Positions 1 through 6,670 of a stretch of 11,062 nucleotides of DNA are shown piece by piece. How positions within the stretch are numbered: position 1 is the first letter of the stretch; every line of letters starts with the position of its first letter. Under the pieces are notes generated by a model that was not told the DNA's origin, made no database searches, and saw nothing but the letters and a program-made list of their open reading frames with translations. The stretch covers positions 1 to 11,062 of the forward strand of contig CAMOKK010000025.1 of assembly GCA_946617545.1 (NCBI GenBank). Direction: 5' to 3'. The position numbers and the translations under genes are program-made. The DNA is from an uncultured Bacteroidales bacterium (GTDB taxonomy: Bacteria > Bacteroidota > Bacteroidia > Bacteroidales > UBA932).

Positions 1-59
1 CCATGCTCGTCTATATCCTCTATTTCGCCGCTGTCGGCTCCAAAGTAAAGAAAGCATAG
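1..59 (+). CDS. C-terminal end of a probable membrane protein (partial)
   Basis: The window opens inside a reading frame that ends at TAG 57-59. The visible tail is MLVYILYFAAVGSKVKKA: a short hydrophobic stretch followed by a lysine-rich end. This is what the last transmembrane helix and cytoplasmic tail of a transporter would look like. It sits upstream of a sugar kinase on the same strand, so a sugar permease such as an MFS symporter is a reasonable guess, but 18 residues cannot identify a family. The last two bases of the stop codon are also the first two bases of the inverted repeat that follows, so the repeat may have supplied the present stop. Confidence 0.5.
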   Translation, partial: MLVYILYFAAVGSKVKKA

Positions 60-221
60 AGTCTGTTTTGAAATAATTCAATAAATTCTTTATGTTTCTT
101 TTTGGTAAATTTTCCTCAAAAATTTTCACCCATAGGAACCCCTATGGCCAAAAATTTTCAAGAAAAATTTCCACAAAAATAATCTATAAATAAAAATATC
201 AATCATTTCAAAACAGACTCT
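58..221. repeat. AT-rich MITE-like palindromic element with 17-base terminal inverted repeats
   Basis: Positions 58-74 (AGAGTCTGTTTTGAAAT) are the exact reverse complement of 205-221. The centre is another perfect inverted repeat, CCATAGG 130-136 and CCTATGG 141-147 around the loop AACC. Between ends and centre the two arms still match imperfectly, for example AAAATTTT at 119-126 against 151-158, so the whole segment can fold into one long hairpin. It is much richer in A and T than the flanking genes. Palindromic structure, sharp terminal repeats and lack of an open reading frame fit a miniature inverted-repeat transposable element. I see no clear target-site duplication and no transposase in the window, so mobility is inferred. 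Confidence 0.7.
67..98 (+). promoter_or_regulatory. Candidate Bacteroidota promoter inside the palindromic element
   Basis: TTTG at 67-70 is followed after 20 bases by TATGTTTC at 91-98. The Bacteroidota consensus is TTTG, 19-21 bases, TAnnTTTG, so this matches 7 of 8 fixed positions. It points toward the ROK kinase gene and would give a leader of about 130 bases containing the central hairpin of the element. No TTTG occurs between 150 and the kinase start, so no better promoter is visible closer to the gene. Confidence 0.45.
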
Positions 222-236
222 TAATCACATATTTCT

Positions 237-1196
237 ATGGCACAAGACTTAGTAATTGGTATTGATATTGGTGGACAGACCACCAAATGCGGCATCGTAG
301 ATGCCCGTGGTACCGTTCTTACGCAGACCGTCATCCGTTCCGACAACCACACGGAGGTGGCCCCTTACATTGCCGAACTGGCCGAGGCCCTGAACCGCAT
401 CATCGCGGAAGGCCAGGCCGAAGGCCGCATCCGCGGTATCGGCGTAGGCGCCCCTAACGGCAACTATTACACCGGCACCATCGAGGGCGCCGTGAACCTG
501 GTATGGGGTGGCACCAAGACCATTCCCTTTGCCAAGATGCTCAGCGAGCAGATGAACGGCATTCCCGTGTCGCTCACCAACGACGCCAACGCCGCCGCCA
601 TGGGTGAAATGACGTATGGTGCCGCCCGCGGTATGAAGAACTTCATCATGATTACCCTGGGCACCGGCGTGGGCTCCGGTATCGTCATTAACGGAGAGGT
701 GGTCTACGGCCACGACGGCTTTGCCGGAGAGCTGGGACACACCTGCGCCGTGCGCCACAACGGGCGTCAGTGCAACTGCGGCAAAACCGGCTGCCTGGAA
801 ACCTATGCCAGCGCCATCGGCGTGGCCCGTACCGCCCGTGAATGGCTGGAAATGAGCAATGAACCCTCCATCCTCCGCTCTTTGGACAAGATTACCTCCA
901 AGGATGTCTATGAGGCTGCCAAGGAGGGTGACAAGATGGCCATCCGCATCTTCGAATTCACCGGCCGTATCCTGGGAGAGAAATTTGCCGATTTCATCGA
1001 GTTCTCCGCCCCGGAGGCCATCGTCCTTTTCGGTGGTCTTGCCCGCGCCAAGGAATTCCTTGTAGAGCCCATCCGCAAGGCCATGGACGAGAACGTCCTG
1101 TCCCTGTGGAAGGGGAAGGTGGATTTGGTGTTCTCCCAGCTTAAAGAGTCCGACGCCGCCATCCTGGGAGCATCGGCCCTTGCCTGGGAGCTTTAA
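237..1196 (+). CDS. ROK-family sugar kinase (glucokinase or N-acetylhexosamine kinase)
   Basis: This 319-residue cytoplasmic kinase should phosphorylate a hexose at O6 using ATP. The N-terminal phosphate-binding loop DIGGQTTK is at residues 10-17. The catalytic aspartate lies in TNDANAAA (D116). GELGHTC carries the sugar-contacting E165 and the zinc-ligand H168. The ROK zinc motif CNCGKTGCLE is at 179-188 with all three cysteines, and the length is normal for the family. These residues mark an enzyme rather than a ROK repressor, and there is no N-terminal helix-turn-helix. The substrate cannot be read from the sequence: glucokinase is the default, but the GH3 hexosaminidase gene starting 14 bases downstream on the same strand makes N-acetylglucosamine a fair alternative. 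The two genes are probably one transcription unit behind the palindromic element. Confidence 0.92.
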   Translation: MAQDLVIGIDIGGQTTKCGIVDARGTVLTQTVIRSDNHTEVAPYIAELAEALNRIIAEGQAEGRIRGIGVGAPNGNYYTGTIEGAVNLVWGGTKTIPFAKMLSEQMNGIPVSLTNDANAAAMGEMTYGAARGMKNFIMITLGTGVGSGIVINGEVVYGHDGFAGELGHTCAVRHNGRQCNCGKTGCLETYASAIGVARTAREWLEMSNEPSILRSLDKITSKDVYEAAKEGDKMAIRIFEFTGRILGEKFADFIEFSAPEAIVLFGGLARAKEFLVEPIRKAMDENVLSLWKGKVDLVFSQLKESDAAILGASALAWEL

Positions 1197-1210
1197 TTAA
1201 TGTTAAATTG

Positions 1211-2371
1211 ATGAATATGAAGAAAGTTGCTGCAGGTCTTTTTGTTTTAGCCGCCACGTTGGGGTTCTCCGCTTGTTCTTCCGAAAATGCCGCCATTGAG
1301 CAGGAACTCAAGCAGATGACCCTTCAGGAAAAAGTGGGTTCCATGTTCTTTGTCCGTCCGGAAGTTCTGGATACGGATATCTACTATGATTCTCCCTCCG
1401 TTCTGAAGTCTTTCGACGTGCATCAGGTGACAGACAAGATGAAGGAGACCGCCCGGGTGTATCCCATGGGTGGAGTCATCCTTTTCTCCCATAACATCAA
1501 AGACCCCCAGCAACTTTCTCAGTTCATCAGTGACCTCAGGGCCCTGCCCAGCCACCCGCTCCTGTGCATCGACGAGGAAGGCGGTTCCGTGGCCCGGCTG
1601 GCCAACAACCCCAATTTCCATCTGCCCAAGTTTGCCAACATGGGCACCCTGGCCGCCTCCGGACGCACCAAGGAAGTCACCGAGGCTGCCACAACCATAG
1701 GAGAGTATCTCAAAAGCTATGGCTTCGACATCGACTTCGCCCCCGTGGCCGATGTGAACACCAACCCCCGCAACGTGGTTATCGGCGCACGGGCCTTCTC
1801 CAACGAGCCCAAGGTGGCCGCCGAGATGGTGAAAGCCTATCTGAAGGGCCTTCAGAAAAGCGGCGTCATCGGCTGTCTGAAGCATTTCCCCGGTCACGGA
1901 GACACCCAGGCCGATTCCCACTTCGGCTATGCCATGAGCCGGAAAACCTGGGAAGAAATCCGCGACTGCGAGATGATTCCCTTCAAGGCCGGCATGGAAG
2001 CCGGAGCCCAGATGATTATGACGGCCCATATTTCCCTGCCCAACGTGACGGGGTCCAATGTGCCTTCCACCCTGTCTCCCATGATTCTGCAGGAGAAACT
2101 GCGCGGTGAACTGGGCTACAAGGGTCTCATTATCACGGATGCCATGGAGATGGGTGCCATCCTGCGCCAGTATCCGGTGGAAGATGCGGCCATCATGGCC
2201 ATCAAAGCCGGCGTGGACGTGCTGCTGTGTGTACGGGAGTATCCCAAGGTGTTTGACGCCGTCCTGAACGCCGTCCGCCGTGGAGAAATTCCGGAGAGCC
2301 GTATAGATGAGAGCGTGCGCCGCATCTTGAAGCTCCGCCACCACTCCATCAGCTACGGAGAAAAGAAATAG
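1211..2371 (+). CDS. GH3 beta-N-acetylhexosaminidase (NagZ-type) lipoprotein
   Basis: A glycoside hydrolase family 3 enzyme of 386 residues, expected to remove terminal beta-N-acetylglucosamine. The start MNMKKVAAG and the lipobox GFSAC (C22) predict a lipoprotein anchored outside the cytoplasm, unlike the cytoplasmic NagZ of E. coli. IDEEGG at 120-125 is the family substrate-site motif. KHFPGHGD at 224-231 followed by the D235-S-H237 dyad is the NagZ-specific acid/base loop, and D310 in TDAMEMG is the catalytic nucleophile. It is a single catalytic domain without the C-terminal GH3 domain of beta-glucosidases or a fused beta-lactamase-like domain. I chose ATG 1211; a TTG at 1208 is in frame but less likely, and ATG 1217 is also possible. 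It follows the ROK kinase by 14 bases, suggesting a paired hydrolase and kinase for amino-sugar recovery. Confidence 0.92.
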   Translation: MNMKKVAAGLFVLAATLGFSACSSENAAIEQELKQMTLQEKVGSMFFVRPEVLDTDIYYDSPSVLKSFDVHQVTDKMKETARVYPMGGVILFSHNIKDPQQLSQFISDLRALPSHPLLCIDEEGGSVARLANNPNFHLPKFANMGTLAASGRTKEVTEAATTIGEYLKSYGFDIDFAPVADVNTNPRNVVIGARAFSNEPKVAAEMVKAYLKGLQKSGVIGCLKHFPGHGDTQADSHFGYAMSRKTWEEIRDCEMIPFKAGMEAGAQMIMTAHISLPNVTGSNVPSTLSPMILQEKLRGELGYKGLIITDAMEMGAILRQYPVEDAAIMAIKAGVDVLLCVREYPKVFDAVLNAVRRGEIPESRIDESVRRILKLRHHSISYGEKK

Positions 2372-2391
2372 TAAAAAAAGTTTCTAAAAAG

Positions 2392-2422
2392 TTTGCAAGT
2401 TCGGATTTTTGCCGTATCTTTG
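2392..2422 (+). promoter_or_regulatory. Consensus Bacteroidota promoter for the tRNA-Gly gene
   Basis: TTTG at 2392-2395, a 19-base spacer, then TATCTTTG at 2415-2422. This is an exact match to the Bacteroidota housekeeping promoter. Transcription should begin around 2427-2430, about 30 bases before the tRNA. Confidence 0.85.
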
Positions 2423-2424
2423 CA

Positions 2425-2441
2425 TTCCCGTTCAACGGGAA
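2425..2441 (+). promoter_or_regulatory. Palindrome at the predicted tRNA transcript start
   Basis: TTCCCGTTCAACGGGAA is a perfect palindrome around a single central base. It begins three bases after the -7 element. In RNA it would form a 6-base-pair stem with a 5-base loop at the 5' end of the tRNA precursor. As DNA it could instead be a protein-binding site overlapping the transcription start. No function is known to me. Confidence 0.5.
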
Positions 2442-2458
2442 GCTCTTTTAGAAATACT

Positions 2459-2531
<73 letters not shown>

Positions 2532-2537
2532 CAACGC

Positions 2538-2573
2538 AAAAAGGCAGCCGAAAGAGGTTGCCTTTCTTGTTTT
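2538..2573 (+). terminator. Intrinsic terminator after tRNA-Gly
   Basis: The arm AAAGGCAGCC 2540-2549 pairs with GGTTGCCTTT 2556-2565 (one G-T pair) around loop GAAAGA, followed by the T-rich tail CTTGTTTT. It lies a few bases after the tRNA and should end its transcript. Confidence 0.8.
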
Positions 2574-2615
2574 GGCAAAGTTTTTGCTTTATCCTCCCTC
2601 AACAAAAAGACTCAA

Positions 2616-3116
2616 ATGATGAGAAAGTTATTCTTAACATTGGCAGTGGCCCTTTTTGCCACGGTGTCCTATGCTCAGAAAGACATTCCCGCCGACGCCA
2701 GCCTGGAGCTGGCCTCTCTTGAAAGCGGTGACGATCAGTTCGCCCTCTATAAGATAAAGGATAAGGAAGGAAATCCCAATTTTATCTTTACCGCAAGCCA
2801 TCAAATCTTCTCCTTTGATGTGAGTACGCCAGACTCTTCCGGCGGCTTTGGCATAGGGGACGGAAAGGCCTTGATTATCGGTGAAAGCTATGAGGATGCC
2901 TTGGCGTGCATCAATGAACTTATCGGCCTGTTTGACCAGCCCGACGGCACGCAGAAGGAATTTACCTGCATGGACGGAAGTACAGTGACGGTCACCCTCC
3001 ACAAAGGCATCCTGGGCAAGCACCTGAGTGTAGGGGACGCCTCCGTCAGTAAAGGAGAGCTCAAGTCCCTGCGAACAGGTCTCAAGCTCTCCAAGAAGCT
3101 GCATTCGGAGCTGTAG
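2616..3116 (+). CDS. Small exported protein of unknown function
   Basis: A 166-residue protein that I do not recognise. The start MMRKLFLTLAVALFATVSYAQ is a clear Sec signal peptide with a likely cleavage after SYA, so the mature protein of about 145 residues should be periplasmic or surface-exposed. There is no lipobox cysteine. The mature part alternates short hydrophobic and charged segments and ends in a lysine-rich stretch with repeated SL/LK patterns (KSLRTGLKLSKKLHSEL). I see no catalytic motif. The start is ATG 2616 (ATG 2619 is equally possible); the frame stays open further upstream, but that part crosses the tRNA and terminator and is not coding. It stands alone between the tRNA terminator and a convergent gene. 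No strong promoter is visible just upstream. Confidence 0.8.
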   Translation: MMRKLFLTLAVALFATVSYAQKDIPADASLELASLESGDDQFALYKIKDKEGNPNFIFTASHQIFSFDVSTPDSSGGFGIGDGKALIIGESYEDALACINELIGLFDQPDGTQKEFTCMDGSTVTVTLHKGILGKHLSVGDASVSKGELKSLRTGLKLSKKLHSEL

Positions 3117-3117
3117 C

Positions 3118-4191
3118 TTACTCCTTCACACCAAAAGCATAGATGCAGTGGCTGCTGTAGGTTTCGCCGGGGCGAAGCACGACAGACGGCCACTGCGGCT
3201 TGTTGGGGGAGTCCGGATAGTGCTGGGTTTCCAGGCATACGGCGCTGCGGAAGGGATAGGCGATGCCCTTCTTGCCCACCACGCTGCCGTCTAAGAAATT
3301 GCCGGTATAGACCTGGATGCCGGGCTCGTCGGTATAGACGGTGAGCATAATGCCGCTTTCCGGGCACCAGAGCGTGGCGGCAGGCTTGGCAATGTCACGC
3401 TCCGTATCCAATACCCAGTTGTGGTCGTATCCGTGGCCGTTTTTGAGCTGCTCGCATCCGGGAAGGTTGATATCCCGGCCGATAGCCTTGGCTTCCCTGA
3501 AATCCATGGGGGAGTCTGCCACGGCTCGGATTTCGCCCGTTGTCATGAAGGTGCTGTCCACCGGCGTGAAGTGAGATGCGTTAATCCATAAAACATCTTC
3601 CTCGATGCTGTGCTTTGCCGGGTCTCCGGACAGGTTGAAGTAGGCGTGGTTGGTCATGTTGACGATGGTGGGCTTGTCTGTCACGGCCTCGTAGGCAATG
3701 TCCAAGGCATTATCCGGCGTAAGGGTATAAGTGACATAAGCCTTCACGTTGCCGGGAAAACCGTTGTCTCCGTCCGGGGAATCGCAGAGGAGTTTGATGT
3801 GGCTGGCATCGGCCTCCAAGACTGTGTAAACCTTGTATTGCCAGCCGGTGGGGCCGCCATGCAGGCAATGGCCGAAGTTGTTGCGCGGCAGTTGGTATTC
3901 CACCCCGTCCAGGCAGAAGCGCCCCTCGCAGATGCGGTTGGCGTATCGGCCGATGGCGGCGCCGAAATCCGTCTGGTTGTTCTCCGGGAAATAATCGGCC
4001 ACTTTGTCGAATCCCAGGACCACGTCTTGCTTGTTTCCGTCCTTGTCGGGGACCATGATGGACACGATGCGTCCGCCGAAGTTGGTGATGCACACCTCCA
4101 TGCCGGCCTCGTTGGTGAGGGTGTAGAGGGCAACCTTGGGTGCACAGGCGGCCAGAAGCGCGGCCGCGGCAAAAAAAAGGAGCTTTTTCAT
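3118..4191 (-). CDS. galM: Aldose 1-epimerase (mutarotase), lipoprotein
   Basis: A 357-residue galactose mutarotase-type enzyme that interconverts alpha and beta anomers of aldoses. The start MKKLLFFAAAALLAAC has a lipobox (LAAC, C16), so it acts outside the cytoplasm. Family motifs are complete: GRYANRI at 81-87, LHGG at 110-113, NMTNHAYFNLSG at 178-189 with the catalytic acid H182, GYDHN with D256, VYTGNFLDG at 294-302, and CLETQHYPDSPN at 319-330 with the catalytic base E321. The gene is transcribed divergently from the GH51 arabinofuranosidase, sharing a 56-base control region, which suggests linked use on released sugars. Its stop codon lies one base from the stop of the convergent small exported protein. 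Specificity (galactose, glucose or arabinose) cannot be told; the gene symbol is by family. Confidence 0.93.
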   Translation of the reverse strand: MKKLLFFAAAALLAACAPKVALYTLTNEAGMEVCITNFGGRIVSIMVPDKDGNKQDVVLGFDKVADYFPENNQTDFGAAIGRYANRICEGRFCLDGVEYQLPRNNFGHCLHGGPTGWQYKVYTVLEADASHIKLLCDSPDGDNGFPGNVKAYVTYTLTPDNALDIAYEAVTDKPTIVNMTNHAYFNLSGDPAKHSIEEDVLWINASHFTPVDSTFMTTGEIRAVADSPMDFREAKAIGRDINLPGCEQLKNGHGYDHNWVLDTERDIAKPAATLWCPESGIMLTVYTDEPGIQVYTGNFLDGSVVGKKGIAYPFRSAVCLETQHYPDSPNKPQWPSVVLRPGETYSSHCIYAFGVKE

Positions 4192-4197
4192 CGGGCG

Positions 4198-4229
4198 TTT
4201 TTAATTTCACTCAAAGATAAGTAAATTTG
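4198..4229 (+). promoter_or_regulatory. Promoter for the GH51 arabinofuranosidase gene
   Basis: TAAATTTG at 4222-4229 matches the Bacteroidota -7 element exactly. TTTT at 4198-4201 lies 20 bases upstream in the -33 position (three of four bases). Transcription would start around 4235, with a leader of about 12 bases. The -7 elements for the two divergent genes are only two bases apart, so the two polymerase binding sites overlap. Confidence 0.6.
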
Positions 4230-4246
4230 TAGAACTAATTCACAAG
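4212..4246 (-). promoter_or_regulatory. Promoter for the aldose 1-epimerase gene
   Basis: On the minus strand TATCTTTG (4219-4212) is an exact -7 element. The best -33 candidate is CTTG at 4246-4243 with a spacer of 23 bases, which is weak. The predicted start lies near 4206, giving a leader of about 15 bases before the ATG at 4191. Confidence 0.6.
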
Positions 4247-4247
4247 T

Positions 4248-5777
4248 ATGAAAAAGTTTTTCCTTCTTTCCTTGCTTGCCCTCACGGTGGGCGCCCGGGC
4301 GCAAGTGCTTGTCCGTATCCATGAATCGGCCCCGGAGCAGGCTCTTATCCCGGCCGAGATTTATGGCCAGTTCTCCGAGCATCTGGGCCGATGCATCTAC
4401 GATGGCATCTGGGTGGGCAAGGACAGCCCCATCCCCAATACAGACGGCTATCGCACCGACGTGCTGGAAGCGCTGAAGGCGCTCAAGGTTCCCGTTCTCC
4501 GCTGGCCCGGAGGCTGTTTTGCCGACGAATACCACTGGATGGACGGAATCGGCCCCAAGGAAAAGCGCCCCCGGCTGGTGAACAACAACTGGGGCGGCAC
4601 CGTGGAAGACAACTCCTTCGGCACCCATGAGTTCCTGAACTTCTGCGAGCTTATCGGCGCCCAGCCCTATATCAGCGGCAACGTCGGGTCGGGTACCGTG
4701 GAGGAAATGGCCAAGTGGGTGGAATACATGACGGCCGAAAACGGCTCCATGGCGGAGCTTCGGGAAAAGAACGGCCGCAGGCAGCCCTGGAAGGTCAAAT
4801 ACCTGGGCGTCGGCAACGAGAACTGGGGCTGCGGGGGTGAAATGACGGCCCAGTATTATTCAGACGTGTATAAGCGTTATGCCCTCTATGCCCGCAACCA
4901 TGCCGGCAATCATCTTTTCAAAGTGGCATGCGGCCCCAATGCCGACGATTACGAGTGGACCCGCACCCTAATGAAAAACGCAAAGGGAAGTATGTCCGGC
5001 CTGTCCCTGCACTACTATACCGTAGGGGACTGGAACCACAAGGGGTCGGCTACGGCATTTACGGCGGAGGATTATTACAACACCCTTACGCGCACCTATG
5101 TCATTGACGAGCTTCTCCGCAACCACATGGCTGTAATGGACGCCTACGACCCCGAGAAGAAAGTGGCCCTGCTGCTGGACGAATGGGGAACCTGGTACGA
5201 CGTGGAGCCGGGTACCAATCCCGGGCATCTGTACCAGCAGAACACCATGCGGGATGCCATGGTGGCGGCCATCAACCTGAATATCTTCAACGGCTATACG
5301 GAGCGCCTCAAGATGGCCAATATTGCCCAGATGGTGAATGTGCTCCAGGCCATGGTGCTCACCCAAGGGGCCGGGATGGTTCTCACGCCCACCTATCACG
5401 TGTTCCGCATGTTCAATGTACACCAGAATGCGCACTTCGTCCCTTCCGAGGCCCCCTGCGGCCATATCGTATCGGCCGATGGCGGCATCATGCCCTCCTT
5501 CAGCCACTCGGTTTCCCGCTCCGGTGACGGAAGTTATCACATTTCCATGGCCAATCCTTATTTGGACAAGGCCGTGAAAGTGGAACTCCTCTTTGACGGG
5601 TTCAGGCCCAAAGCCGTGAGCGGAGAAATCCTCAAAGCGGCCGCCGTTCAGGATTTTAACGATTTCGACCATCCTTCCCGGGTGGCCCCTGCGGCGTTCA
5701 AGGATGTGAAAGTGGCCGGGAAGAAGCTTACGCTCACTTTGCCCGCCGCCGCCGTGGTGGTGCTGGAAGTGAAGTGA
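4248..5777 (+). CDS. GH51 alpha-L-arabinofuranosidase, secreted
   Basis: A 509-residue retaining arabinofuranosidase that removes alpha-L-arabinofuranosyl residues from arabinan, arabinoxylan or their oligosaccharides. A Sec signal peptide ([18 protein letters not shown]) predicts periplasmic location. [18 protein letters not shown] near residues 39-56 is the GH51 N-terminal signature, and [13 protein letters not shown] follows. The acid/base is E191 in [11 protein letters not shown], and the nucleophile is E312 in [10 protein letters not shown]. The catalytic barrel is followed by a C-terminal beta-sandwich ending in [12 protein letters not shown]. Length is normal for the family and all key residues are present. 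It is divergent from the mutarotase and 32 bases upstream of the transketolase pair, which fits a path from arabinose release into the pentose phosphate pool. Other GH51 activities such as endoglucanase are less likely. Confidence 0.95.
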   Translation: MKKFFLLSLLALTVGARAQVLVRIHESAPEQALIPAEIYGQFSEHLGRCIYDGIWVGKDSPIPNTDGYRTDVLEALKALKVPVLRWPGGCFADEYHWMDGIGPKEKRPRLVNNNWGGTVEDNSFGTHEFLNFCELIGAQPYISGNVGSGTVEEMAKWVEYMTAENGSMAELREKNGRRQPWKVKYLGVGNENWGCGGEMTAQYYSDVYKRYALYARNHAGNHLFKVACGPNADDYEWTRTLMKNAKGSMSGLSLHYYTVGDWNHKGSATAFTAEDYYNTLTRTYVIDELLRNHMAVMDAYDPEKKVALLLDEWGTWYDVEPGTNPGHLYQQNTMRDAMVAAINLNIFNGYTERLKMANIAQMVNVLQAMVLTQGAGMVLTPTYHVFRMFNVHQNAHFVPSEAPCGHIVSADGGIMPSFSHSVSRSGDGSYHISMANPYLDKAVKVELLFDGFRPKAVSGEILKAAAVQDFNDFDHPSRVAPAAFKDVKVAGKKLTLTLPAAAVVVLEVK

Positions 5778-5795
5778 CAATTGCAAAAAAATAAT

Positions 5796-5803
5796 TAACT
5801 TTG
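5796..5803 (+). promoter_or_regulatory. Possible -7 element before transketolase
   Basis: TAACTTTG matches TAnnTTTG exactly, but no TTTG is found at the -33 distance. Transcription from here would start within a few bases of the ATG at 5810, giving a very short or absent leader. The GH51 stop is 18 bases upstream, so read-through from GH51 is the alternative. Confidence 0.4.
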
Positions 5804-5809
5804 ACAGAT

Positions 5810-6658
5810 ATGACAAAAGAACAGCTTGAGAAAATTGCATCGCAGGTGCGCCGGGACATTATCCGCATGGTGACAGCGGCCGGTTCCGGGCATCCCGGCG
5901 GCTCCATGTCCACCGCAGACATCCTCACCGCCCTGTATTTCGAAGTGATGGACCATGACCCCGCCACCTGGAAGCGTGACGGCAAGGGACAGGACCAGTT
6001 CATCCTTTCGGCCGGCCACCTGGCCCCCGTCTATTATTCTGTCCTGGCCCGTGCCGGGTACTTCCCGGTGAGCGAACTGGGCACCCTCCGCAAGCTGGGT
6101 TCCCGCCTGCAGGGCCATCCCTCCGTGCGAAGGGGCCTTCCGGGTATCACCCAGGCCTCCGGCTCGCTGGGACAGGGCGTTTCCGTGGCCGCCGGCCTGG
6201 CCTTGGCCAAGAAGATGGACGGAGACAAGAAGCATGTGGTATACGTCCTTTGCGGGGACGGAGAGTCCGAGGAAGGCCAGATTTGGGAGGGGGCCGAGTT
6301 TGCCACCCACCATGCCCTGGGCAACCTGATTGGCATAACGGACTGGAACGGCCAGCAGATTGACGGCTCCACCGAGTCCGTGTGCGGCGGCGGAGACCTC
6401 CAGCTCAAGTGGCAGGCCTTCGGCTGGAACACCGTCACGGCCGACGGTCACGACATGGAAGCCATCCTCACGGCTTTTGCCAAGGCGAGGGAGATGGGAA
6501 AGAAGACGAATCGGCCCACGATGATTCTCTTCAAGACGGACATGGGCCACGGCGTGGATTTCATGGCCGGCACCCACAAATGGCACGGCAAGGCCCCGTC
6601 TCAGGAGCAGTGCAGCGAGGCCCTGGCCCAACTGGAAGAAACCCTTGGTGATTATTAA
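5810..6658 (+). CDS. Transketolase, N-terminal (thiamine diphosphate-binding) subunit
   Basis: This 282-residue protein is the first half of transketolase, which moves two-carbon units between sugar phosphates in the non-oxidative pentose phosphate pathway. GSGHPGGSMS near residues 25-34 holds the conserved H28. The thiamine diphosphate and metal-binding motif runs from GDGESEEG (149-156) to N180 in ITDWNGQQ. HKWHGKAPS near the end is also typical. The second half is encoded by the next gene, so the enzyme is a two-subunit form as found in many Bacteroidota and archaea; this is not a broken gene. I chose ATG 5810; an in-frame TTG at 5801 falls inside a promoter-like element and is less likely. 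The C-subunit gene follows after 12 bases. Confidence 0.93.
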   Translation: MTKEQLEKIASQVRRDIIRMVTAAGSGHPGGSMSTADILTALYFEVMDHDPATWKRDGKGQDQFILSAGHLAPVYYSVLARAGYFPVSELGTLRKLGSRLQGHPSVRRGLPGITQASGSLGQGVSVAAGLALAKKMDGDKKHVVYVLCGDGESEEGQIWEGAEFATHHALGNLIGITDWNGQQIDGSTESVCGGGDLQLKWQAFGWNTVTADGHDMEAILTAFAKAREMGKKTNRPTMILFKTDMGHGVDFMAGTHKWHGKAPSQEQCSEALAQLEETLGDY

Positions 6659-6670
6659 AGGAAGCGCCCT

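Noticed and set aside
1247..2344. A 365-codon minus-strand open frame
   Set aside because: It is antisense to the GH3 gene, which has all catalytic motifs; the translation shows no recognisable domain.
2571..2597. Possible promoter for the small exported protein (TTTG 2571-2574 and TATCCTCC 2590-2597)
   Set aside because: The spacer is only 15 bases and the -7 box lacks the TTTG half, so it is too far from the consensus.
4166..4191. A and T runs (A8, then T5) resembling a terminator
   Set aside because: They are the lysine and phenylalanine codons of the mutarotase signal peptide; no stable hairpin precedes a T tract.
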